From assembly GCA_947311815.1 (NCBI GenBank), contig CAMZMA010000228.1:1-9288 (forward strand): a stretch of DNA of 9,288 bases. The letters are read 5' to 3'. The notes below the pieces were generated by a model. That model was not told the DNA's origin, made no database searches, and worked only from the letters and a program-made list of their open reading frames with translations. This DNA comes from an uncultured Flavobacteriaceae bacterium. Its GTDB lineage: Bacteria > Bacteroidota > Bacteroidia > Flavobacteriales > Flavobacteriaceae. Numbering within the stretch: the first letter of the stretch is position 1; every line of letters starts with the position of its first letter. This document shows positions 1-6,606 of this stretch, in pieces. Both the position numbers and the translations under genes were made by a program.

Positions 1-138
1 AATGATATTTCTAAAGTAAAAATAAGAACAACCAAGCCATTAATGGTTGATTCATATAGAGAAAATAAAGTAACAGGAAGTATAATTCTTGTTGATGATG
101 CAACAAATGAAACCGTTGCAGCTGGAATGATTGTATAA
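1..138 (+). CDS. cysN: Sulfate adenylyltransferase subunit 1 (CysN), C-terminal 45 residues, 5' partial
   Basis: This open frame enters from the left edge and stops at TAA 136-138. Its last residues match the conserved CysN C-terminus: a Y-x-x-N-K/R-x-T-G-S-I-I-L-V-D core followed by TNETVAAGMIV. CysN is the GTPase subunit of ATP sulfurylase. With CysD it converts sulfate and ATP to adenylylsulfate (APS) in the cytoplasm, which CysC phosphorylates to PAPS. The protein ends right after this motif, so there is no C-terminal APS-kinase fusion of the CysNC kind. Only the tail of the last beta-barrel domain is visible; the GTPase domain lies outside the window. The next gene starts 16 bp downstream on the same strand, so co-transcription is likely. 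A sulfotransferase gene at 5783-6568 supports a role in PAPS supply for glycan sulfation rather than only cysteine synthesis, but that link is inference. Confidence 0.85.
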   Translation, partial: NDISKVKIRTTKPLMVDSYRENKVTGSIILVDDATNETVAAGMIV

Positions 139-154
139 TTTAATTTTTAAAATA

Positions 155-682
155 ATGAAAAAAATAGTATTTGTATTAATTTTAGTGGTTGCTTTTGTTT
201 CGTGTAAAGAAAAAAGCACTCAACAAAAAATAAAACAAAATAAAAAAGTAGTACAAAAAAAAGAATTTATTATTGAAATAAATTATAAAACAAATAAAGA
301 AGATTTTTTTAAAATCTCTTTAAATAACATTAAAGTAGATACATATCAAAAAAAGAATATCCAAATAATTGAGAAGGTTTCACCTACAACTGATTATGAT
401 AAAATCACTGCAAATTATGGAGAGAATATATCTAATAATATTGCAATAAATTTTGGAAAAAACAACCCTAAAAAAATTGAGCTAGAATCTATTATTTTAA
501 AATACGGGAATAATAAACAAATTGTAACACTTGACAATATTAATAAGTTTTTTGTTTTAAATAAATTTGTTATAAACGACACAATAGATAAGACGTTAAA
601 AACGATTAAAATTGGAGGTGCCAGTAATCCAAATTTATTCTTAAAAAGCACTGTTTTAAAAACATTAAAAAAAGGTTCTTAA
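155..682 (+). CDS. Small surface/periplasmic lipoprotein of unknown function (lipoprotein A)
   Basis: A 175-residue protein that I do not recognise as a named family. I chose ATG 155, not an in-frame TTG at 131 inside the cysN end, because it places a textbook lipoprotein signal peptide at the N-terminus: MKK, a hydrophobic stretch at residues 4-15, then a lipobox with Cys17 (FVSC). A lysine/glutamine-rich linker follows (about 18-40). The rest is rich in alternating hydrophobic residues (for example KIELESIILKYGNN at about 107-120), which suggests a beta-sandwich domain; that fold is inference. It sits 10 bp upstream of a Wzy-like polymerase gene and looks co-transcribed with it. Lipoprotein B (1828-2313) has the same size class, a similar strand pattern and a shared INxFxxLNK-like motif near the C-terminus (here about 129-136). 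The two are probably distant paralogues that act beside the polymerases, perhaps in the periplasm. Confidence 0.8.
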   Translation: MKKIVFVLILVVAFVSCKEKSTQQKIKQNKKVVQKKEFIIEINYKTNKEDFFKISLNNIKVDTYQKKNIQIIEKVSPTTDYDKITANYGENISNNIAINFGKNNPKKIELESIILKYGNNKQIVTLDNINKFFVLNKFVINDTIDKTLKTIKIGGASNPNLFLKSTVLKTLKKGS

Positions 683-692
683 GACGTATTTA

Positions 693-1838
693 ATGAAATT
701 GGCATATAATAAAAGTACCTTATTAAGAATTTATTTTATAATAACTTTAATTGCCCATTTTTTATTCTATTCTTTAGGTGAAGGAACTAGTTATTTGATA
801 AAAATTGTATACTTAGTCTTTTCAGTTAACAACATAGTATTTTTTTATATTTTTACTAAAAATAATCAAAAAAGATTTTTTTTAGCGTACTTTATTTTAT
901 TTTTAATAATTCTGTATGGTATAATTAGGAATGGATTAAATTTAAATGCTATAACTGATTTCGTTCAGATTTTAAATATTCTATGCTCAATTGTCATTAT
1001 AAGACAGGTAAGTAAAAAAGACATATTATTCATAATATATCTTTTTGTGTTAATTTCTTTTATTGCAAGTTTTATTTCTTTTATAGAATATGAATTTTAT
1101 AGGATCAACTACAAATCAATATCTTACATAGCGCCTGTTTTTATTTTCTATAAATTTTTAACCACTAAAAATAAATTATTTTTAATCATTTTTGGATTGT
1201 CTTTTTTTATTTTATTAGTAAATGGAAAGAGAACAAATTTAATTTTATCTATTTTTGGTGTTATTGTTTTAATATTAAAATATAAACCTATTTTATTTTC
1301 ATATGCTTTTATTACTCTATTTTTAACTATAATCATTTCAAATGCAAGTTGTATAAAAAATATAGATTTTAAGACAATGACTAGAATAAAAGAAGGGATA
1401 AAAGATGGAGATCAATCTTTAATGATTAGATATGCTGAAATAAAAAGCGCTTTCAAAGAAACATTAAAAAAACCAACCATTAATTTATTATTTGGAAAAG
1501 GAGTCGGGTCTTTTTATAAATTAGAATCAAATTTTAAAATTACTGACAAAAGAATATTGGATAAAATAAATAAAACGAGACATATCCATGTTTCACCGAT
1601 GAATTTATTTTTTAAATATGGAGTTGTTGGTGTATTCTTTATGTCCTTATTTTTGATTAAGTTGGGTAAGCATTTAAGTGCTCATTCTATCACAAGTTTT
1701 ATAATTGCTTTGTGTATATTTCTTACATTTCTAGATTCGCTGTTTAGGAGTGTTTTTGTTGATATTTTAGGTGTATTTTTTATAGCGTTAACTTTTTCAA
1801 ATCAACAAAGTTCAACTCAAATTATCTATGATGAATAA
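693..1838 (+). CDS. Wzy-like O-antigen/capsule polymerase or ligase (paralogue 1)
   Basis: A 381-residue polytopic inner-membrane protein with roughly ten to twelve hydrophobic segments. A long hydrophilic stretch at about residues 220-303 precedes the last three membrane segments. This is the usual architecture of Wzy polymerases and WaaL-type ligases, whose large periplasmic loop acts on undecaprenyl-PP-linked glycans. Landmarks are NGKRTN (177-182), FGKGVGS (267-273), HIHVSPMNLFFKYG from 297, and a DSLFRSVFVDILG segment near the C-terminus. Every one has a counterpart in the protein at 4692-5786, so the two are homologous; the His-rich loop motif may hold the catalytic or substrate-binding His. 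Wzy sequences diverge strongly, so the call rests on topology and context, and polymerase cannot be told from ligase. The start is ATG 693, 10 bp after lipoprotein A; the end overlaps lipoprotein B. Base composition is extremely AT-rich (11 G/C in 1201-1260). Confidence 0.75.
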   Translation: MKLAYNKSTLLRIYFIITLIAHFLFYSLGEGTSYLIKIVYLVFSVNNIVFFYIFTKNNQKRFFLAYFILFLIILYGIIRNGLNLNAITDFVQILNILCSIVIIRQVSKKDILFIIYLFVLISFIASFISFIEYEFYRINYKSISYIAPVFIFYKFLTTKNKLFLIIFGLSFFILLVNGKRTNLILSIFGVIVLILKYKPILFSYAFITLFLTIIISNASCIKNIDFKTMTRIKEGIKDGDQSLMIRYAEIKSAFKETLKKPTINLLFGKGVGSFYKLESNFKITDKRILDKINKTRHIHVSPMNLFFKYGVVGVFFMSLFLIKLGKHLSAHSITSFIIALCIFLTFLDSLFRSVFVDILGVFFIALTFSNQQSSTQIIYDE

Positions 1839-2313
1839 CAAGTTGTTTTATTTTATTTTTATTTTACTATTAAACTCCTGCCAAAAAAACACCAGTAAAG
1901 AATTAATTCATATATCTAAAAATAATTTTTTGATGTTATTAAATATTGAAGACGAATCTTTAAATAATATCGAGATTAGATTAAAATTTAAAAACAATAA
2001 TCAAATAAAAATAATTTCTTTTACAAATTCACTCAAACCATATAATTTCCAATATGAACAAGAAAATAATTCTTTTGTGTTAGAAGAAATAAGGATAATA
2101 ATTAAATCCGATTCTAGTGTTAAGTTAGATTATATAAAAATAAAAAACAATTCAAACATAGTGTCTATAACTTCACCAAATTACATAAATTATTTCTTAC
2201 TCAACAAAAATTCAGTAATTAACCCTTTAACCAATATGATAGAAAATACTGCAAAAAAAAGAATAATTTTAACCTCAAAGCAAACACTAATAAAAAATTT
2301 ACTTCTTGAATAA
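1828..2313 (+). CDS. Small lipoprotein of unknown function (lipoprotein B)
   Basis: A 161-residue protein with no recognisable named domain. The N-terminus is a lipoprotein signal peptide: a hydrophobic core at about residues 6-15 followed by LLNSC, with Cys18 as the lipidated residue. ATG 1831 is an equally possible start, one codon later. The mature part has alternating hydrophobic strands (FVLEEIRIIIKSDSSVKL at 83-100) and an INYFLLNKN segment at 120-128. Both resemble lipoprotein A in order and spacing, so I read them as distant paralogues. The gene overlaps the 3' end of the upstream wzy-like gene by 8-11 bp, which suggests translational coupling. Its 3' end overlaps the convergent minus-strand gene by 15 bp and lies inside a hairpin that probably terminates transcription from both sides. 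Its role is unknown; the context suggests an accessory to polysaccharide polymerisation, export or surface retention. Confidence 0.75.
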   Translation: MMNNKLFYFIFILLLNSCQKNTSKELIHISKNNFLMLLNIEDESLNNIEIRLKFKNNNQIKIISFTNSLKPYNFQYEQENNSFVLEEIRIIIKSDSSVKLDYIKIKNNSNIVSITSPNYINYFLLNKNSVINPLTNMIENTAKKRIILTSKQTLIKNLLLE

Positions 2314-2333
2314 ATAAGATGAATTTTTTATTA
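2288..2333. terminator. Putative bidirectional terminator hairpin between convergent genes
   Basis: A perfect 12-bp inverted repeat (TAATAAAAAATT at 2288-2299 and its complement at 2322-2333) flanks the overlapping stop codons of lipoprotein B and the minus-strand wzy gene. Pairing can extend inward with a G-U pair and one bulge (2300-2304 with 2316-2321), leaving a loop of about 11 nt. Read from either strand, the distal arm is T-rich (six consecutive T), as expected of an intrinsic terminator serving both genes. The stem is nearly all A-T, so its strength is uncertain. Position and symmetry are the main support. Confidence 0.5.
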
Positions 2334-3447
2334 AAATGAAATAAAAGACACTAAAAAACGACAAGCCTAAATACCTATTAAAAATACTTTCTCCAAAAGA
2401 AGTTACTACAATAATTACAAGAAAAATTTGTCCTAATAATTTAAGTTTAGAGTTATAAGTATTAATTGATTTATAGAAATTAAAAATTATAATTAAAAAA
2501 GCAGAAAATAAAAAAATCCCACCTTCCAATAATAGTTGTAAGTATAAGTTGTGACTATTTAAGCCTAGTTTTAAATTGAATGTTGAAAAGTCATTATAAA
2601 ACGCGTTAAGATATAATGTATCAAGGTTTACTTGGCTCGTATTTCCTAATCCAAAAATAAAATTGTCCTTGATTAAAATTAAACTACTTTTCCAAGTGTA
2701 ATATCTAGTCCCTAATAATTGCTTTAGATTTACGAAGTATATTACAAAAGAAAATAAAAAAGGAATTATTAAAAACAAATATTTATTTTTAAAATAGTTC
2801 TTTTTGTGATAAAATAAAAAAGAAATAACGACGAGTAATAAGAAGACTCCAATAATACTACCGATTTCTAGGATTGAAAAAGTAATTAGTATGATTGAAA
2901 AGATATAAAATAGTTTATGAATTTTCATTTCTTTTCTAAATATTATTATACATGTCAACGCAAAAACATAATACATTGATTGATAAATACCACTATATGA
3001 GTAATACCAATTAAAATTTAAAAAATTTGATGCTTTTTTGTAATTAAATATAAAATTTAAAAAAAATAATTGATTTTTAAATAGACTAAAACAAAATGTT
3101 AAAATAATTGAAAAAACAACACCATAATAAAAATATTTTAAAAGATCTATAGTCTGTTTAAATGAGAGTTTTATATTAATAAAAATTAAAGGAACAATTA
3201 ACAACACCGCTTTTTGTTCTAATGAAACAAATGAAAATATAAAATCAGGTTGAAGACTGCTAACGAAAAACAATATATAAAAAACAGGAAAAAGATAGTG
3301 CTTTTTTAAAGAAAAAAAAGTTACTTTGTTAAAAATTACTAACAGTATAATTGGGAAAAACAATAAAGTAGTCACTCTTTGATTTACACTAAAAAAAAAC
3401 ATTAGTAGAAGTAAAAGGTAGTTGATAATTATACGAATTTTAATCAT
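2299..3447 (-). CDS. O-antigen ligase/polymerase, Wzy_C (WaaL-like) family
   Basis: A 382-residue polytopic membrane protein with about ten to twelve hydrophobic segments. It carries the hallmark loop motif of the O-antigen ligase/polymerase family (Pfam Wzy_C, PF04932): NSHNLYLQLLLEGG beginning near residue 297, with His299 as the likely functional histidine. It is preceded by an R-x-x-x-W segment (TRYYTW) and an FGLGN glycine motif, which in this family lie at the start of the large periplasmic loop. The predicted role is polymerisation of lipid-linked repeat units or their transfer to an acceptor at the periplasmic face. It differs from the two paralogous Wzy-like proteins here, which have variant loop motifs. 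The start is ATG on the minus strand (complement of 3445-3447), 25 bp from the flippase start. It is the only gene against the flow of the locus. I found no Bacteroidota-type -7 box (TAnnTTTG) upstream of it. Confidence 0.8.
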   Translation of the reverse strand: MIKIRIIINYLLLLLMFFFSVNQRVTTLLFFPIILLVIFNKVTFFSLKKHYLFPVFYILFFVSSLQPDFIFSFVSLEQKAVLLIVPLIFINIKLSFKQTIDLLKYFYYGVVFSIILTFCFSLFKNQLFFLNFIFNYKKASNFLNFNWYYSYSGIYQSMYYVFALTCIIIFRKEMKIHKLFYIFSIILITFSILEIGSIIGVFLLLVVISFLFYHKKNYFKNKYLFLIIPFLFSFVIYFVNLKQLLGTRYYTWKSSLILIKDNFIFGLGNTSQVNLDTLYLNAFYNDFSTFNLKLGLNSHNLYLQLLLEGGIFLFSAFLIIIFNFYKSINTYNSKLKLLGQIFLVIIVVTSFGESIFNRYLGLSFFSVFYFILIKNSSYLFKK

Positions 3448-3472
3448 AAAAATAATAAATAGGCTAAATTAA
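3448..3472. other. 25-bp divergent intergenic gap without visible promoter
   Basis: Only 25 bp separate the minus-strand wzy start from the TTG start of wzx. It is all AT-rich with no TAnnTTTG box on either strand. Promoters for these divergent genes must lie within the neighbouring coding sequences, or the genes depend on other transcripts (wzx, for example, on weak read-through past the hairpin at 2288-2333). No Shine-Dalgarno-like sequence is present, as is usual in Bacteroidota. Confidence 0.4.
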
Positions 3473-4699
3473 TTGAAAAAATCAACTATAACCATAAAAA
3501 CTATAAAAATCATTCTTAAATCTGCATCTGGATTTGTTTTTGGACAAGGTTTGTATAACCTTTTTATACTATCATTATCCTTTTTGATTTTTAATTCTGA
3601 AATTAAAAATAGTATTGTAGAATTATTTGTCTTTTCAAGATTAATCTCAGTTATATCGTTACTTGGCTTTGAAAAGTATTTACTAAAAATCTCTCCTAAT
3701 ATAGAAGATGTTAATCTAAAAATTATTTTAATTGAGAACAAACATCATTTTAAAAAGTCTTTGATGGTGTTTTTCTTGTTAATGATAATCATGTTTATTT
3801 TTAACATTACAAATAAAGAAAATATTGCGATACTATTTATTACAGTCCCAATAATTGCATTAAATGAAATGTTTGTATATGTTTTTAGAGGTAAAAAATT
3901 TTACATATTAAATCAATTTTTACAATTTGGAAGTATTGTTATTTCCTTTGTAGTGTTGAATTTTTTAAATGTAAATTACATTTATTCTTTTTCTATTTCA
4001 GTGTTTATTTCATTAATAACCTCATATTTTGTGTTTAGATTTAATTTCAAGATTAAAACTAATCCAAAAGAGGCTATAAACGAAAAATATATTATTTCTA
4101 CTAAATTTAGTAAATCAATAACTCTTGGAACCCTAATAGTTTTATTATTAAACGGTGCAGATTTGTTTTTTTATAAATTATTTTTCTCGACAAATTCATA
4201 CGAGTATATAGTTATAAGTAAATTAGCGTTTATATCAACAATACCACTATTTATAATGAACAATCATTTTGTGTCTGATATAGGGCTATATTTGAACATT
4301 GATGCGGTTAAATTTAAACAAAGTTTTTATAAAAACAGACTGTTTTCTTTTATAGGATGTGGTTTAATAGTATTAATATTTATTGTTTGTAATAAATATA
4401 TATATATGTTTATAGATATTAATATTTCACATCATGAATTTAATAAAATATTAATACTTTTGCTTTTGGCTCAATTAACTAGTTCTTTGGTTGGAGGAGT
4501 CGGTAATATTTTGATGCTTGGTGGACGAGAAAATGTATTTATGAAAAATAATTTAGTAATTTTATTAACCTCTCTTTTGGCTTACGGAATTTTAATTCCT
4601 AGATACAATTTAATAGGGCTTGCACTAAGTAATTCTTTTTTAATAATTTTTCAAAATAGTATTAATAGAATCTCAGTAAAAAAACACTTTAATGTTTAA
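3473..4699 (+). CDS. wzx: Wzx-type polysaccharide flippase (MOP superfamily)
   Basis: A 408-residue membrane protein with about twelve hydrophobic segments along its whole length, matching the oligosaccharidyl-lipid flippase (MATE/MOP) family. The N-terminus (FVFGQGLYNLFILSLSF, then FSRLISVISLLGFEKYL at about 53-69) follows the family pattern of a conserved glycine-containing first helix and a G-x-E/D-x-Y/L segment. The C-terminal part (GGVGNILMLGGRE, LIPRYNLIGLALSNS) is also typical. It would move undecaprenyl-PP-linked repeat units across the inner membrane to the Wzy-like proteins. The start is TTG 3473: an in-frame TAA lies directly upstream, and the first in-frame ATG is about 97 codons in, after conserved helices. 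The 3' end overlaps the next wzy-like gene by 8 bp, so the two are translationally linked. Family assignment is good; substrate is unknown. The symbol denotes the generic role. Confidence 0.8.
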   Translation: MKKSTITIKTIKIILKSASGFVFGQGLYNLFILSLSFLIFNSEIKNSIVELFVFSRLISVISLLGFEKYLLKISPNIEDVNLKIILIENKHHFKKSLMVFFLLMIIMFIFNITNKENIAILFITVPIIALNEMFVYVFRGKKFYILNQFLQFGSIVISFVVLNFLNVNYIYSFSISVFISLITSYFVFRFNFKIKTNPKEAINEKYIISTKFSKSITLGTLIVLLLNGADLFFYKLFFSTNSYEYIVISKLAFISTIPLFIMNNHFVSDIGLYLNIDAVKFKQSFYKNRLFSFIGCGLIVLIFIVCNKYIYMFIDINISHHEFNKILILLLLAQLTSSLVGGVGNILMLGGRENVFMKNNLVILLTSLLAYGILIPRYNLIGLALSNSFLIIFQNSINRISVKKHFNV

Positions 4700-5786
4700 A
4701 CTTTATTATTTAATTGTTTTTATTTCTATTTTTGGGCTTAATACCTATGGAGAAGACTTAAACCTTTACGGGCAGGTATCATATCTATTATTAACCCTTG
4801 CAAATGTTTTTTTAGCTCTTTTTTTATCAGTTAAAAAAATAAGCCAAAAAAATATTATTTACGGTATCATTATAGTAGGGATTATTTTTTATAGCATAAT
4901 TTTAAATGGATTTAATGTTAAAATTATAACAGATGTTTTACAAGTAGCAAATGTTCTGTTAATAGCCTTTATATTTAAAAATAAAAACAAGAATCAAATT
5001 ATGCATTTTATAACAAATGTTTGTTACATTTTGTTTTTTGCAGGGGTCTATTCTTGGGGATTTTATGGACTAAAAGGGATTAGGTTTCAGCCCATTTCAT
5101 ATGTTGTAATAATACTTTTTTTTTATAAGGTAGTATTCATAAAATTTAAGTGGAAGTATTTTTTAATCTTAGTTATATCTTTTTTGATAATATTATACAG
5201 TGGTAGAAGGACAAATATAGTGTTGTCATTTATTGGAATAGCATTTTTATTTTATTTTTTTAAAAGAAGAATTTTTAATTATGGGTTTTTATTTTTTTGT
5301 TTATTATTATTTAATAGAGATAATATTCAAGAATCTTTTTCAAAATCAGACTATAAAACATTAAAACGATTGGCTATAAAAACTGATAAAGATCAATCAA
5401 TTGACACAAGGTATTATGAAGTTAAAAGCGTATTTAGAAAATTTAACAATGCTAATTCGTTAACAAAATACACTTTTGGTTTTGGAACAGGAGCAGAGTA
5501 TTTTTTTAAAAGCCCAATTGTTAGAAAAAAAAATGAATTTAAACATCATGTTCATTTTACGCCTATAAATCTATACTTTAGACATGGTTTCTTAGGTGTT
5601 ATTTTTTTTATGATGATGGTATTTAATACGGCTAAAGGTTTTTTAACTTACAAAGATGAATATTTAATTATTATAACAATATTAATTTTAACAACCATTG
5701 TAGATTCATTACTTAGAAGTGTATTGGTTGATTTTTTCGGCATATTTTTTTTCGGACTTTCTTTTATAATTAAACGAATAAGATGA
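4692..5786 (+). CDS. Wzy-like O-antigen/capsule polymerase or ligase (paralogue 2)
   Basis: A 364-residue polytopic membrane protein, clearly homologous to the one at 693-1838. Matching landmarks in order are a YGIIxxGI/NGFNVKIITDVLQVAN block, SGRRTN (170-175), a DQSxxxRYYEVKSVFRK segment, GFGTG (263-267), HHVHFTPINLYFRHG from 285, and DSLLRSVLVDFFG before the last helix. As in its paralogue, a long hydrophilic stretch carrying the His motif comes before the final membrane helices, the normal place for the periplasmic loop of Wzy and WaaL proteins. The predicted role is polymerising or ligating lipid-linked glycan at the outer face of the inner membrane. The ATG at 4692 overlaps the end of wzx, and the stop overlaps the sulfotransferase start by 4 bp (ATGA), so wzx, this gene and the sulfotransferase form one coupled unit. 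That pairing suggests this is the polymerase for the Wzx substrate, but that is inference. Confidence 0.75.
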   Translation: MFKLYYLIVFISIFGLNTYGEDLNLYGQVSYLLLTLANVFLALFLSVKKISQKNIIYGIIIVGIIFYSIILNGFNVKIITDVLQVANVLLIAFIFKNKNKNQIMHFITNVCYILFFAGVYSWGFYGLKGIRFQPISYVVIILFFYKVVFIKFKWKYFLILVISFLIILYSGRRTNIVLSFIGIAFLFYFFKRRIFNYGFLFFCLLLFNRDNIQESFSKSDYKTLKRLAIKTDKDQSIDTRYYEVKSVFRKFNNANSLTKYTFGFGTGAEYFFKSPIVRKKNEFKHHVHFTPINLYFRHGFLGVIFFMMMVFNTAKGFLTYKDEYLIIITILILTTIVDSLLRSVLVDFFGIFFFGLSFIIKRIR

Positions 5787-6568
5787 TATTATTTTTACAT
5801 ATAGAAAAAACAGCAGGAACTAGTTTAGCATATTATTTAAAGTCTAAATTCGGTAAAAAATTTATTGACCTTTACCCTATTGAAAATGGTCAATATATTA
5901 CAGATAAAGACATAAAGAATGCTATAAAATTTAATTCGCCACAAGTAATCTCAAGCCATAAAATATTTTTAGATAAAATAAATTTAGAGCAATTTGATAA
6001 AATTATTATTACAATCAGAGATCCCTTTGAACGATTTATAAGTCATTATAATCATTTGTTAGAAATTAACAGAGTAGAATGTTTATCTTTTTCAGATGCA
6101 ATATCTCATTCGGAATTTAAAAATTTACAATTTTCAAAACTTGGAGGTGTCAAATCAAAACAAATTTTAGAGAAAATAAATAAAGACAAAAAGTTAATTA
6201 TTTTTAATAAAGCAACGTTTAAAGAGGATTTCAATTTATTTGTAGGTGAAAATAAATCTACACCCCTAAAAAACAGTAGAAAAAATAAATTAATTAAAAG
6301 CAATATCATAAAAAGCCACGATGATTTTTTTAAACAAACAAATTTATTAGAATATGAATTGTTAGAATGGATTGAATCTAATTACAATTCTAAAGGTTTA
6401 GAAAAAGCATTGAAATTTACAAAATTAAAGTCTGACAAAAAAAACGTTGCGATTTCAAATAATTACCGAAAATATTTTAGAATACCAATTTTAATTATAA
6501 AAAAATATTTGACTACTTTTAAACTTTTGAAAACAAAAAATATGGCGGGTTATTATATTTGTAAATAA
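5783..6568 (+). CDS. Polysaccharide sulfotransferase, Sulfotransfer_2 type
   Basis: A 261-residue soluble protein with both PAPS-binding signatures of the sulfotransferase superfamily. The 5'-phosphosulfate loop is HIEKTAGTSL at residues 6-15 (Lys9, Thr13 and Ser14 being the usual contacts). The 3'-phosphate motif is IIITIRDPFERFISHY at about 74-89 (Arg79 with a downstream Ser). The HIxKTxGTSL form is typical of the Sulfotransfer_2/heparan-sulfate 2-O-sulfotransferase-like group, which transfers sulfate from PAPS to a sugar hydroxyl. The C-terminal half is lysine-rich and less conserved, with a helical LLEYELLEWIESNYN segment. There is no signal peptide, so it probably acts in the cytoplasm on the lipid-linked repeat unit. 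The gene starts in a 4-bp ATGA overlap with the upstream wzy-like gene. CysN at the left edge of the window supports a dedicated PAPS supply. The sugar that is sulfated cannot be deduced. Confidence 0.85.
   Translation: MILFLHIEKTAGTSLAYYLKSKFGKKFIDLYPIENGQYITDKDIKNAIKFNSPQVISSHKIFLDKINLEQFDKIIITIRDPFERFISHYNHLLEINRVECLSFSDAISHSEFKNLQFSKLGGVKSKQILEKINKDKKLIIFNKATFKEDFNLFVGENKSTPLKNSRKNKLIKSNIIKSHDDFFKQTNLLEYELLEWIESNYNSKGLEKALKFTKLKSDKKNVAISNNYRKYFRIPILIIKKYLTTFKLLKTKNMAGYYICK
6527..6561 (+). promoter_or_regulatory. Possible Bacteroidota-type promoter for the fnlA operon
   Basis: TATATTTG at 6554-6561 fits the -7 consensus TAnnTTTG of Bacteroidota. A TTG at 6527-6529 is a candidate -33 element, but the 24-bp spacer is slightly longer than the 17-23 bp usually reported for Flavobacterium. 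It would start transcription about 38 bp before ATG 6607, and it lies within the end of the sulfotransferase gene. In DNA this AT-rich such octamers also arise by chance, so support is weak. A 38-bp A-rich gap, unlike the overlapping junctions upstream, is the other reason to suspect a separate transcription start here. Confidence 0.3.
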
Positions 6569-6606
6569 TATAACTCCAAAAAAAATTAAAACAAAAAAAC
6601 AAAAAA

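Noticed and set aside
131..154. Upstream TTG start that would extend lipoprotein A by eight residues
   Set aside because: It lies inside the cysN end and would put MYNLIFKI before the MKK signal peptide; ATG 155 gives a standard lipoprotein signal.
3391..3399. Run of nine A in the 5' part of the antisense wzy gene, with similar T runs in the other wzy genes (for example 5116-5124), as slipped-strand phase-variation tracts
   Set aside because: Runs of 7-9 A or T are scattered through all genes of this AT-rich window and encode ordinary Phe/Lys stretches; none interrupts a frame.
2288..3475. Possible invertible (phase-variable) segment carrying the antisense wzy gene
   Set aside because: No inverted repeat of meaningful length pairs the 2290-2340 region with 3430-3475, only short A/T strings expected by chance, and no recombinase gene is present in the window.
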